Of a stretch of DNA of 64,000 nt, positions 36,201 to 48,714 are shown one piece after another. Source of the stretch: Oscheius dolichura (lineage: Eukaryota; Nematoda; Chromadorea; Rhabditida; Rhabditidae); the NCBI GenBank assembly GCA_932521035.1, contig OW051497.1, positions 3,348,001 to 3,412,000 on the forward strand, written 5' to 3'. Under the pieces are notes generated by a model. That model was not told the DNA's origin. It ran no database searches and was given only the letters and a program-made list of their open reading frames with translations. Made by a program: the position numbers and the translations under genes. Every line of letters begins with the position of its first letter. The stretch's first letter is position 1.

Positions 36201-38915
36201 TGGGGTCAATCCTTAACTTTCCGTGTAGCCATAAATCTCTCCACACCGTAACCGCTGCCGTTCTCTCCATTTTTCCGTGATAGAACACGTCCCAGCTAGT
36301 GTTCATTTCAACCAGGGGCTTGTTCTTGCCACCCAAGTTGCCGATGATTATCGCCGGCATCTCTCACCTTCAACCCCTATACTTTTTGGCACCTACCCCT
36401 CTTCCGACCCTGTACAGTCCACCTCTACAATAGGTATTCCCAGCTGCATATGTAAAACAGGTCGGAATAATGTCCTAATAGTGTAGATTCAGCTGAGCTC
36501 AAGCCGGTCCGGCTAGTATTCCTATGCATCCTCCTCCCGCTGGGGTCAGCTGTGCACGCTTGTCTCTTCCTTTCAGCTCCTCTCTTCTTTCCTCGGGGCT
36601 AACTAGTTGCAATCTTCTAATTACGAAGGGGAACAGTTCATTCGCTCCCCTTGGAATTGAGACCCGTGTCCTTGCCTGATGGAGGTTTACGAGCGACTGT
36701 TTTTCACTGTCCTGTGGACTTTTACCACCCAAGTCTTTTTCGCTACGGTTGTCTCTTTTACGACTTCGGTGGCCCTGATTCCGCTATTAATTCTTCAGCA
36801 GTTAGGATCCCCCGTCTTTCTCTAATACGGTAATCGTAGGCCTCTTGTTTTCATGTTCCTTACCTTCAAGCGTCCTCAAAGAATCTCATAAAAACAGATT
36901 TGACCCATCCATCATTGATAGCACTTACATCAAGCACTTGCTCCTCTCGAGATAGGTGACAGATCGGCATGTGACAGCACAGGTGGGAGAGCGGTTGGCC
37001 ACAAATCTCCGGACCCGCGTAATTTGTGCTTCAGCGGTGTTGCTTCTGTTGTAATCGGCTGCGCCAATCCATCGTTTGCTGTCATAGGGAAGACACACGA
37101 TCAGCGAATTTCGCCGGTGGGCATCGGGAACTGCCGCGTGCCACTCTCCCTCGCTTCCTCTCCCTCTCACTACTCAATGAGTCGAGGGGAATGCCCATTT
37201 CAAATCACTCAGATTGTTGTCCAGCTGTTACAGTCATTCTCTCACATTACATGCTCTATAAGGGAGACAAGTCGCGCTCCGGGAGCAATTGCGTCCCCAA
37301 TGAAAGCATATGGTGTAACTGCACATCATTACTGGCCTATAGATCACTGTTATCGCTTGCTGGTAATGGCATTTTAATTTGTGGATCACGCACATGCACT
37401 AGAAAATCCATGTGGCCCTTATTCTTTCTAATCTGACCAAAATAGGTAAGACAGGATGGGGGCAGGATCAATTTTGATCAGAGCATGAACCTCACCATCT
37501 TCTTGTTTTTCATGCCTCTCAAAATATCATTTATTATTAATTTGCCTCGTCAACTGCTCCTTTGGGAAGGGATTTGACAAGTTTGACCGAAAGTGTCACA
37601 TTTTGTGGGATGCTTTTCATTGTCTTTGAAGTGCCCGCCTCTTTCCAACTTCTCCCAATTATTGTCCAACTTTTCGAGGTTCATTCTGTGATAAAGCTGG
37701 CGCCGCCCTTTAATTAGGTCCTTTCTTAGACAGCAAACAACTGAAAATGGCTGCTTTGATGGCTCATAAAGATAAAACCGAGGCAGTGATCAGAGGTGGG
37801 CAAGACGCCCTTGCATTCTCAGGTGACAGTTCATTCCACTTGGGTCATATTCATGCTTTTAAGAACTTTATGAAAAGGAACGGCCGCCTTTTTTATAGCT
37901 ATAAATTTTTCGCGCAAATACCTTGGCTATTCTTCTCTCAATACCGTTAAATGGCGCTTTGCTTCAGGCCACTGAACTCTCCTTTAATGCCTTCCGTAAT
38001 TTGACGACAAGGTGAACTCTCAAGGAACAAGTTGGGAGGGGTTGCATTCTCACCATTCTTCCAATTTGGTCATTTACTCATTCCTTCCCAGCCATTACGG
38101 CCTAAGTCGTGAAGAAGCGGCAGCCTCCTTCCCCGCGTTCTGCCGTACCTCTCGGTAATCTGAGGAGGCATTTGTTGTCTTGGCAATTTAAATGTGCTAA
38201 AAGTCACGGACACATGATCTTCCGTCCACTGTTGTAAATATTGATATTCACAAAAAAACTGAGTTCAACGGAGGGCCAAAAGAAATCGGATACAGACCTT
38301 CATTCATGTAAGATCTTCAACCGTTCCGCAATATTTGAACAAGTACCATAAGATTGGCGACCGGTAAACTTAACCTCTGATCACCTTCTCTTCGAGTGAT
38401 CTGAGCAATTAAAGAACATATCCTCAGAGACCGTTTAAAGAGCTAACAATGGAAACATATTGCCTGTAAAAAGGAAAAATCAATTACAGCTGTTTATTGA
38501 CCTCTTCGTGTAAGTTCAACAGAAAGTACTCTACCTCCTTTAGCTTTAAGAGGAAAGTCCAAAACCAGCTTCTGTTTCCTTCTTCTCCAGAATGATATCT
38601 TCACTGCCCTTTTATCTTCCAGCCTATCCCTTCTCAACGCCTTTTAGCCTTTTGTGAGAATTTCGGCACCTGCCCAGCCATCTGTCCCAGTCGTTTTCCC
38701 AACACCTTTTTCGAGTTGGGCCATACACCTGGCAGAGAATCCCGATGGCAGATAAGATTCTAAGGATTCATTTCCCACCCGACTGTAATTAACGGATTAC
38801 CCGCGCTTTTCAAATACCCAAGAAAGAGATAGTAGCGGGACCGAGAGATTTCTTCCATTCCGTTCGAGACATCTTCTCTCTTATTCCAATTAACGAAAGA
38901 AATTAGCAAAAACGA
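33217..38915. other. 5.7 kb region without recognisable genes, upstream of the KIF26/VAB-8 gene
   Basis: Many medium open frames on both strands (up to 157 codons) but none shows exon-intron structure, a family signature or a trans-splice acceptor in the right place. One possible leader exon sits at 37747-37795 (acceptor cctttcttag, MAALMAHKDKTEAVIR, donor gtgggc) and could belong to the kinesin gene. Otherwise it is best read as promoter, enhancer or 5' intron DNA. In a genome this compact such an empty stretch is notable. Confidence 0.5.
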
Positions 38916-41900
38916 ATGAGTCGGCTGTGTCCTTCAATCCCCGTTTCTCCTCCCTCGGCTGGCTACAGTCTCCAGCTGTTCAAGGAGTGCAGCAAATTAA
39001 TCACTGCGGGAACCGGCGTGATCCCACCGTCAACGGTGAACACTAATCAAGAAGGGGGCCACCAGAATACTGGAACTTTAGACGGTGCCAATTGTTGTCA
39101 CAAATGTTTCCGCCGTAAGGGAATTGGCGGCCGCGTTTGGTCTTCCGGTGGGCGGGGTCAGAGGCTGATTGCGTCTTCTATTGCATTACGAGCTGCCGTT
39201 GCGCAGGGAGAGCGTAAGTGTGCGCGAGTCGTCTTCTATTCTGTCGCCGTAGACAATTTCAAACTTGTCGAGAAGAACCCCCGAGGCGGTGTCAGATTTC
39301 CTTCACCACTTCAACGGCGCCGTTCCGCAGCTAATTCCTTCTTTCCCTATTGTACCGGCTATATGGGCCCGTTCCCAACACGATTAACACATGGCCTCGT
39401 TCCTCTCAATCAAGCTCTCTGGGGAGGGCAGTTCTTCTCCATGTTTGTCACCAGTCCCTTCCCCAAAATCCGGAAATTAGGGGGCACCCAACCCGTGGTC
39501 AGTCTCAGCTTCCTAATCAGTTCATTGTATGAGGCCGACCCGAGACGGCTCTTATTCCTGTGTCCTCCATCCCTAAGGCAAAGGATTGATGACGATGAGA
39601 AGGACCCTCATCCAACCGTCTTTTGTACCTGCCGCTGCGGCTCTTTAGCACCTCCGAGATATAGAGACCATAACCAAACAATTGCATGCGCCCATTCCCT
39701 TTCCATTTTTCCTAAGCCGCTTGGTCGCAACTGTTGCAACTTCGTTTTTTATTTGTTATAATTCCTTTGATGCCATTCTGTGCCTTTCACCTATGGCAAA
39801 CGTCATTTTCTACGCCCTGTACTTTCCACAGACCAGAATATAGGGGAGACCACTGTCTACAGGTCATTCTGAACTGTTCTCACTATTCGTATGTTGCTAT
39901 TTAGCGTTCCTTCTTGTGTTTTCAACCAATTGGTCTGTCGACACTCATTAGTCATGTCATTGTGTCGTAATATAGCTTTTGCCGCCTCAATCTCAGCATT
40001 ATCTTCTATTCCTACACTCCTTCAGTCTTTTAGAAACAGAGATTGCAGGTATGGAGCGGGGTACCATCCTTCCGCGACCACCTCCCTCTCCTCTTCGAAC
40101 GAACAGTAAGGTAAGCCAATAGGAGCATCTTGATTGATAGTTGTGCCCACGGGTGTAACCCCCAGTCATTAGAGGCAATTCGATACGGCAATCAAGTAAT
40201 TTCAGTTACGGTTATGTGGTTTTGTTTCCCCCGAAGATGTCTCCAGCCAGCGTGTTACAACTTCCCACACTAATCAAATTCACATTGCTGGATCGTCCAA
40301 GTCCCATTCAAAGAATGCTTTTGAATGTGTTTTTGGTCCTGAGGCTCCGCTGGATGCCGTTGCCACGAATATCCTTCCTGAACTCCTTCACTCCCTATTC
40401 AATGGCAATGATTGCGCTCTTATGGCTTTTGGAGGGAAATCAAGAGGTAAGCACAACGACGTAAACGAAAGGCGTAGTTTCCAAGCATTTTGCTAGTTTA
40501 CAACTTTCCGTTCGGGCTATCGAATTACCGCAAGAATCCGTATAGATTATTTTTAGGCAAAGAAAGTCTTCTCTACGGGGGTGATGAGGCCGGAAAGCCG
40601 GGACTCCTTCAAACTTGTGTGGAGAGTATCTTCCGGATGATAGACGAATCGAGGTATAATTTGTCTCTAATAAGATTTTAACCAGACGGAATAAGATTCG
40701 CCCGGGCTAAGGAGATGTTTTCAGGGCTAAACGTCATGACGTCCGTTTGCAGCTTCGTCTTTCCGCGCTCCTTTACTCACAGCGGGACAACTCATTAACC
40801 GACCTCTTATCCGCCTTCAACAGTGGTATTGGATGCTAATCCTACCAGGCACAGCAAATATTTTCAGATCCTCGAAGAAAATCAGTCCGAATTGCAGAGG
40901 ATATGGAAAACGAGAGCGCCATCAAGGTAGAGTCCTCAGATCAAGCGCTTTTCTACTTGAACGCCGCCGTAGATCATCGTCTTGTTGGTGAGTTCTACCG
41001 GGAGCCATAAAAATAATAAAATGTTTCAGAAGATGAAGAGACATTCAGAACAAACCATTTGTTCTTGTTCTTCAATTTGTATACGTACAAGACGACAGGA
41101 GGAGAGCTGGAAGGAGGTCGCCGCCGTCTGTCATTTGTGGACATGGGAATCGGAGAGAGGAATTCCCAAAAAGGAGAGATGACCATGCCGGTGCTGGGAG
41201 GCATCCTGCTGACCCTCTTCCAAGGACAGAAGCATATTCCATCAAGGTGAGCCCAAAATGCGCCAAAACACGGCTGGCCTCTTGTAGCCAGCGGGCGCAG
41301 CGGAACTAATCCCTAGCCTCGTTCACTTGAGCCTTATCGCCTTTTTTCTTGCCGCCGACTTTGAAATAGGGAAGTCAACAATGAGAAACGGGTGGGCATT
41401 CCAAAAATATGAGATCGGTTTCTAATTTTTTTTTTCCTGGGCTTTCCTCTCCTAGGAGATGCCCGTAATGAGAAATCGTAAAGCAACTACGATGCTACAA
41501 CAAGTACATATGTCTCGTGTGGCGATCCGTCATCGGTGTCGCCGCGCCTGAAACCGTCGCCATTCCTCAATTCTTTCGCCGCTGCCCCTCAGGGGACACA
41601 AAATGAAATCCGGCGACGCACTTCAAAGAGACGGCAACTTCGTCTTACGGGGCCAATTGACAACAATGTGAAATGGGATAGCTTCAGTAGTTGGGAGGAG
41701 GTGGAATATGCACCAGAGCATTCTGTTTATAATTACGGTAATCATTTCAGGGAGAACACATTGTCGAGACTGTTGCGCTGCTCTCTTGCTTCTTCAAGGA
41801 TCTCCACTATTTTGTTCTCCTTTTGCCAGAAGACCGACGACAACGAAAATATTGTTCAACTGGCTAGTAAACTATCTCGGGTGAAGCGTAATCGCTCACA

Positions 41901-44900
41901 TGCCAAGGTGAGTATGCTTCTTCTCCTCTTCTCCCGAACTCTGGTCTCCGTAACTCGACACTCGCCTAAGATTTTTATCTCTAGGGGTCACCACACTGAG
42001 CCGCTTGCCGAACACAATGGCAGTCACTAATTGGCTGCCGAAAGCGGATCTCAAGCGCCTCTTCTGTGTTTTCTTTTGTCTTGACTAAAAGAACTTCTCG
42101 CAGATGGTCGTTTAGAAAAAGGGGGCCGCCAAGGAGGCGACAGAGACGATTTAGAATGGCGTTGAACAGCTAGGCCTCTTATTAGGGCTGATCCTGATCC
42201 CCTCAGGACCACAATTTGCTACCGCGATCGCTGCTAATTGTGCCCTTCCGGGCGCGGACAATGTGACCCCCTCCTTACAGTAATTGGGCCCACATTGCGG
42301 CTATCCAAACATGGAACCAACCGGCTGGTTCCATGTATTCATTTCTCCTGTCTGTTATGAAACTTCGTTAGACGGTCTTGGCGCCATGCCATCCGTCACT
42401 CTCACGTCGCGTAATCAATCTGCGCAAGACGCTGCCAACCGAGAAACAATATGCGTTTATTTTTCCATGTAGGGGGGACACAAGGCGGCCGTCTTCAAAG
42501 GGATCACACCTGGCTTTGCGTAATAGGGAGATGATCGCTGTACAAAAAGAAAGCTTTCAGTCGTCAGAAACCGGCTCGGTAAGGTCAGGAGCACGGAGCG
42601 AATTGGAGTCGGGAAGTGAGATGAGCGCCGCGGAGACTGTCATCTATGTGGGGCCGCGTCCACTGCACCGGGCGTCTGCTCTTCCTCCGCGGAGTCCCTC
42701 TGTCTGCTCCAAGGTATGCTACTTCCCCCTCGATTTGCTTGTGCTCTTTGCGTTTTGAGATGCAATCCATCATTTTCACGAGCGTTCTTGCCCGGTTAAA
42801 TATCAACAGCCGCCGCAATTATATGAAGTTTACAACAGTGAGAAATGGTGATTTAGGTTACTCAAACAACAGACAGCTCGGGGAAAACGGCTACCGGTTC
42901 AGTTCCGCCGATGCTCAAAGTCAGTAGGTCCCGGGTGTGGTGGTGGCTGTTTTGCACGCTTTAACTGCTTTGTGTGTTGTTTTCCTCTCTAAGAATTAAC
43001 CTCTTTCTCACCCCCTGATTTTAGACGGTTCAGGGTCATACACCCTTCCTCTCTGCCTCCTTAAAACTCTACGACGATCTGTGCTCCCCTCCTGGTACCT
43101 CCTACGACGTTAACCAGGTGTTTGGAGGGAAGTGTAACGATGTAAGACAGATTCTTCGCTAGAAAAACAGAAAGTTCAGGCAAGAGATGATTTCGGCATA
43201 ACAATAGCTCCCCCGAAGAGAAGTGGCTCCAGGTAGGTTGTTTCTTTTGACGCATGGCTACGCCCCGAGGCATAAAATTGCCTCAGTTGTTGCTCGCCTG
43301 TCGCCTCGATGCTCGTCCTCCTTCGCCAAGCGATGGGACTGTTATTACTCGCCCAATTCCATGCTAATTGTTTGTTTTAGGAACAACCTCGGCGATGAGA
43401 AGAGGATGGCAATTATGCAGTGGATGGAGACCTGCGATCCCATTGTGGTGGATGAGGAGAGGCTTCCTGAAAGGCAGCAGAACGAATGCATCATACTCTC
43501 TCATCCGCTGGAAGATATCATAGAAATTGACGAGGAGTCCATGAAGGATTCACTGAGATCTAAGGGGACTCATCCTCTTCGAATTCTTAGTAAAGAAGCG
43601 ATTAACCAGGTCGACTCCGTCGCGGAGAAGGCACCTGCTCAGGTTTTTCTTCATCATAACTTTTAGCGCAAATTTATGTTCAGGACTCGGATGAGGACGC
43701 ATTGGAACGAGCGATGGAAGCGTCGATCTCTTCGATTAAATCACATGACATCCTATCCCAGCTTCAGAGTCCGGATCTAACCACTATGGTCAGTTTGTGC
43801 AGCTGCATATTCGGCACATGTTATGGACAACTGTATATACCCCACGCAATCGTGTAAACACATTGCGCTCACCGCAAAAGGCCGATTTTCGATAAGCGAT
43901 CGACCGGCAGAGGACCGATCCCTGATGAGGGTTCGAGTGACTGCCATGTGTGACACTAACCGGGGGGTCAACAGGGTGACAAGCGGGGGAGAAGAGCCAA
44001 CCGCTTTCTTTTTTGCGGCGTCACCCAATGCTTTTTGATGAGATGATTGACAGCTGACCGACTTCTTCGGATATAAAAGATGTTTTTACAGAAAGAAGCA
44101 ACAATATCATTGACTACGGGTACCCCCAGCGAAATGGATCTCTACCGAAGGGCCAGCCATCTGGAAGAATATGCTCTGGAGAGGATTAAGGTTCATCCTG
44201 ATATATTCGGAGTCCAATTGAGTTGTTCAGGAGATGGATGACGAGAAATTGAAGAAGAAGAAGGGTCGGCTTCATCTCAATTGCTGCCAGAGCAGTATGC
44301 TCTCTTCTGGAAGTACCGTCGTCGATTGGAGCGCCTTGGAGAAAAAGAGGTCAGCACTATTTGACAACCTTTCGCTGTCCTTTACCACAAAAGGATGGCC
44401 GTTGTTTGTTTTGCCATGATCCCTCTGTCCCTTCTTATTTTTACAATTTTTACAACCTGTGTTACAGACAAGCGGAGCGTGAGGAAGCAAAGAGGCGGGA
44501 GGAGCTGAAGGCTAGAAGGGAGCAACTGAAATTCGAGGAAGATGAACTCAGGCGGGAGAGATACCAGATTGATAAAGTAGCACAGCTCTTCAGTTCTTTT
44601 TTCAAGCAGAACTGTTCCAGGAACTGCAGGACCGTCCGTTTCCGGTTCAACTGGTTAGACAAATCTCGCAACAGCTGCACAGCTTGAATGTAAGCAAACC
44701 CAATTCAAAGGGTCGTGTCCCCTCCGACTCTCTTCCGACTACTCCCACTATCTCACATAAGAAGATTACCCCGTGCAGGTGACAAATCTCCCTCATTTTT
44801 CAGTTATTATTCTAATAGGACCCCGTCGTTGACAAATTGTTCTTCCCAGCTGCTCCTTCATTCTCCAGCAGTTTCTCTGAACTCGTCAACCAAGATTCCT

Positions 44901-45877
44901 AAAACTCCCAGGAAGTCCAGCAGGTCCCGCGACAGAAGAGAACGCCGCAATTCGGACGGCAAGCTGATCCTGGAAGAGCCTGTGCTGCGTTCGCCTTATA
45001 CAAAGGTGAGTCCATTGCTCAACCCCTCCGGTTACTGTTTATGCAATAGATCTTGTCTTGGCAGCTGTTTATTACGGGGGATAAGCGCCAACTCTCTCTC
45101 TCTCTCTGATTATCATCTGCCCCAACGGGTCAGGGAGGGAGAGAGTATCGGATTGCTGCTAACAAGGAGCAAGATGGCATAATTCCGACCATTGACCGCC
45201 TTATGCAATTTGAAGCAATGACTTTGCGAACGCGCGTCCCTCATGATTGCATGTTCCTCATACCAGTTAGGGAAATCAGTGCAATTGGCGGGAAAGAGGG
45301 GGGAACTTTGCATTGACCCGAAGAGATTAGATACTCACTGACGGGACTCTTTTTTAGGTTACACTGCCGAAGATGACCAACGGTACTCCCAGCAGTGGAC
45401 GCGGCTCAGACGACAATGCTTCTGAGACTATGAAGGGAAAGAAGAGGCAGAGCTATTCGGCCTCATCTGGTTATGAGTCCGGCTGTGGAGATTATTACAG
45501 TATCTGTGAGTTTTTACTTCTTGTTACTGTATAAGACCGGCTATTCCAGACAAGGACACCCGTCTTGAGAGGCTGAAGGTTGTAGACAAGAAGATGCAAC
45601 TGAGCAAGGAGGTGGACAACTTGAGAGAAACACAAAACGTCATCCGCCGAGAGCTACAAGCAGCCAAGGCCCGTATCGGGCAAGTCGACGACGGAAGAAG
45701 CATTTGTCATGAGAAGTCCTTAGCCGGTCTAAGTCAAGCAACCCTCATTGACACCCTGGCACAGGTGGGAGCTGACACCAACTAGTGAAATGCTTATGCT
45801 TTTAGGAAAATAAAATTCTTGAGAAGCGCCTCATTGCCTGCCAGAATCACACAATGCTGGTCACCTCCTTTCTATGA
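38916..45877 (+). CDS. vab-8: VAB-8/KIF26-type atypical kinesin
   Basis: KIF26 kinesins bind microtubules but lack normal ATPase activity; C. elegans VAB-8 directs posterior cell and axon migration. An N-terminal frame of 281 codons starts at 38916 ([28 protein letters not shown] just before a gtaagg donor). Motor pieces: [120 protein letters not shown]. The P-loop (GGKSRGKES) and switch II (FVDMGIGE for DLAGSE) are degenerate, as expected. Downstream: [19 protein letters not shown] (KIF26 VIYVGP block), coiled coils ([19 protein letters not shown]), [17 protein letters not shown], and the end [17 protein letters not shown]. The exon path at 41380-41540 and 42716-42860 is uncertain. Poly(A) signal at 45980-45985. 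Confidence 0.88.
45092..45107. repeat. CT dinucleotide run in an intron of the kinesin gene
   Basis: Eight CT units in the intron after the exon ending RSPYTK. It could strengthen a polypyrimidine tract but lies well away from the next acceptor. Confidence 0.85.
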
Positions 45878-47658
45878 GCTCCATAACTACCGTCATATTA
45901 TGTAAAATTTATCCCTCCACTTGCCTTATCTTAAACCAGGTCAATGTGAAAACGAGCCCGATGATGTGTGGATATTTCTAATAAAAATTATTATTTCCAC
46001 TTTGTTTGAAAACGTGTGAAACGGGCAATGCATGAAGAATAGTTTCAGTGGGCGGCTAAACTCTACAGTATCCCTGGAATAAAAATAGAGGAACCGAAAA
46101 TAGAAGGACTATACTTCTCTCCCTTTGAAGATATGAATAGCTCCAGTTCAAAAAACCGGCCACCCCCACTCTGATGCTTTTTACCCCATATACTGATGAG
46201 TAGACATGTGATGAAAAGCACGTTATAGCCCTTATGCAGTGTCGTCCATCCGTTGCCGGTATATCTCATCCGTCAACTACACTTTGAAATGACGTTGGGT
46301 TCTATTCAGAAAAAGAGAAACTGGGCCGGGCCATGTGGACTAACCCAGGTTGTTCAACCTACTGCTACTGCTACGGGTGACGGTCTTCTCATTACTCTGC
46401 TCCAGTCTCTTCTACTTTTCATCATTTCTTTGTCCAGGGCATGGGTCTGCACATGGAAAGGGGCAATATCTCTCTATATTATGCGGTCATGTTCCCATTG
46501 ACGAGTTTTACAAATGCCCAGAATTTTATATTGTTATTAAAAGTACAGCTTGGGAGTCCGCAGTTCTAGTATTAAGGCAGATAATGCAGTTTCTGGACAT
46601 CTTGAGAACACCTTTAAAAATTGTCATGCTATATAGTTGTTGATTTTTTCTTCATCGCTCTAGAGCAAGATTTCTGAGACTCGCTTTAACTCGTGCAAAA
46701 CGAAAACGAGGAAGTGTTTACAATATAAACACACAAATTAAGCAGCGTGGCTGTTTACTAATTGACTAATTACCACAACTGCTGTTGTTACAAGGTTCGT
46801 ATAAATTTCATCAAGGAAAAATGAAATGTGACCTTGTGGCAGACTTAAAATTTCGAAAGTGTGGTATATTTTTACTTTTGTTTTCCGGCTTCCTGCGCAG
46901 TTATCAACTATCTAGCGTCTTGCGCCCCTAAAGAGAATCAGAATATCACTCCCCCGTCTCCCTTTTCAAGTATTGCCTATGATAATTTCCAGTATTGAAA
47001 TATGAACAGTAAACGTCAGTTCATTATGCTTGCATCAATACTGGTTACTACTCTCACTAGAGAGCATTCCTTTTTCCCAAAAGCAAACACGTCACCGGCC
47101 CTGGCTGGACAAAGGCGGGTAGGAAATCAAATAGCTCAAAAATTAGAGAAGAGCTGAATTTTGAACTGGACCCACAATGTGCTCCCGGCGATGACGCTAC
47201 CGGGTCTATGCATTTCTTATGTGTTATTTTTGCAATAACAGTTGTTTTCTTATATTAGCTCCAACTCACGTTGTTCTGTTGCCCATCCGGCTGTGTATAT
47301 AAATTCCTGAAGCTCCTATTTTTGGCTTTCCGATATCACTTCTTCCATCAAGGCTGCGTATTTCTCTTCAAAACAAGTGCAAATTTGTTAATTGTTTCTT
47401 GGAGGATGATAAAAAGCAACAGACCGCTGAATTCGAACAGGAATTACTTCCCACAATCAGACAGCGTCTTTTATAGTTACCCCAGTTATTCCTGATTTCC
47501 ACTTTAAACAGTAACTCGTCCAGTACAGAGAGACGGACTACCGCGTATTGTTTACGAGTCGCACACCTTCTCTTTTCCATGTTCTTCTCCTCCTAAGTGA
47601 GTATGATTCTGTTTCCAGACTTCACTCTACGGTGGAGTGTGTTTACTTACGTAGACAC
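45878..47658. other. intergenic region upstream of the RPamide gene
   Basis: About 1.8 kb with no gene seen. It contains the kinesin poly(A) signal (45980-45985), an inverted repeat with forkhead-like sites (46714-46758) and an acceptor (ctgtttccag, ending near 47619) about 40 nt before the neuropeptide ATG. Confidence 0.5.
46714..46732. promoter_or_regulatory. inverted repeat with forkhead (FoxO/DAF-16-like) motif
   Basis: GTGTTTA, 5-base spacer, TAAACAC is a perfect 7-bp inverted repeat. It includes TGTTTAC (46715-46721), and a second TGTTTAC occurs at 46752-46758. TGTTTAC is the forkhead core recognised by DAF-16/FoxO. Its position, 0.9 kb upstream of a neuropeptide gene, is compatible with control but proves nothing. 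Confidence 0.3.
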
Positions 47659-47883
47659 ATGTCTGCGTGGTTTCTGCGCTTACTTATGCTACTGGCGACG
47701 CTTACGATCACAACGGCAGCACCGACAACGTGGCTGGAACAATATCTCGTCCTTAAAACCATGGCAAGTTCACCGGCTGTCCTTTTGACAACTGCTTGGT
47801 TTCAGGACTCGCAGGACTTTCCTTTATTATTAAAAAGGAATATTGCTATCGGACGAGGAGATGGACTACGACCGGGACGATAA
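47659..47883 (+). CDS. RPamide neuropeptide precursor, NLP-2/NLP-22/NLP-23 type
   Basis: Small secreted precursor. Residues 1-21 (MSAWFLRLLMLLATLTITTA) form a signal peptide. The C-terminus is LLL-KR-NIAIGRGDGLRPG-R-stop: dibasic cleavage, a 13-residue peptide, a glycine amide donor and a final arginine. C. elegans NLP-22 (SIAIGRAGFRPG) and NLP-2 peptides share xIAIGR...RPG, and NLP-22 is a sleep-promoting peptide. The predicted product is NIAIGRGDGLRP-amide. A segment at about 47762-47803 (gcaagt...tttcag, 42 nt, in frame and stop-free) is either a GC-AG intron (60 aa product) or coding (74 aa). Only one peptide copy is present. Poly(A) signals at 47934-47939 and 47947-47952. Confidence 0.8.
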   Translation: MSAWFLRLLMLLATLTITTAAPTTWLEQYLVLKTMASSPAVLLTTAWFQDSQDFPLLLKRNIAIGRGDGLRPGR

Positions 47884-48714
47884 ACTACTGGGCAGGCAGG
47901 GCAGGAGGATCGAGCATCGACACAATAAACTTTGTAAATAAAATGGTCTGCCCTTGAGGTGTTCTTTCATTATCAGCACTATTCCTTTCTTTCGAAACGC
48001 AGACGTCTAGCCCGAAAATATTCGAAAACGTCAAAATGATGGGGTGTACATTTTTAACTATCTCTATTGAACACGTTAGAATAGAAGATGAGATAAAAGC
48101 GTAAGAGAGTTGAATGTGTAGTGCCTAGAATGTCATATATTCATACACTTCCGTAGATAGGACTCCAATGACGGCATTTGTGTTGACATCAGTTTTTTTT
48201 TCGTTATAGAGGCAAAGGCAAACTAATCAGCGATTTTTTCTCTATAAGAGCCCATACCGTAAAACCTCTGATGCAACCCCCTGTGTTTTTATATTTCGAT
48301 TACTTCTTTTGCGGTCGTTGCATTGGAGAGGGGGTTCCTATTAGAGGGGGTGACTTTATATTTCGATTGATTTTTTCGGGACCAAAAGAACAAAGTCCTG
48401 GCCTCCACCCGACCCGAACCCAACCCGATCAGAAAAAGCCTAACCCGCACAGCCCTGGTACGCTCAATGGAAGCTGGCTCCACAGACCCTGAACTGGCCT
48501 TTCCGGGAAAAGAGACTTGGTCGATTTTGGAAAAGGCTCGACACTTGCTATACGCAGAGATAAAACAGAAAATGAGCTTCACAGTAATAAGTTTATTTGA
48601 CGACGTGATTTGAGGGGAACTTTGAAAAAGCTACCGGACGATAACAACGCTGAAACAGCTATTCAACTAACGAGATCAACAGTTATGGCAAAATCAACAA
48701 GAAACCAATAGGAA
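47884..48714. other. spacer with a probable repeat-element remnant
   Basis: Between the RPamide gene and the 3' end of the opposing kinase gene. Apart from the neuropeptide poly(A) signals and the repeat-like block around 48250-48440 nothing is recognised. Confidence 0.5.
48254..48440. repeat. possible non-autonomous transposon or old repeat remnant
   Basis: The block starts ACCGTAAAACCTC, resembling terminal sequences of small DNA elements, and has a 14-bp direct repeat TTTATATTTCGATT (48288-48301 and 48355-48368). Between are AACCCCC and GGGGGTT / AGAGGGGGT stretches that could pair. It is followed by CCCGACCCGAACCCAACCCG-like reiterated sequence. No target-site duplication or matching inverted end was identified. 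Confidence 0.3.

Noticed and set aside
44570-44640. 17-nt intron (gtagcacagctcttcag) in the kinesin gene
   Set aside because: Using the later acceptor ttccag gives a 44-nt intron in the same phase (YQIDK/ELQDRPF), within the usual size range.
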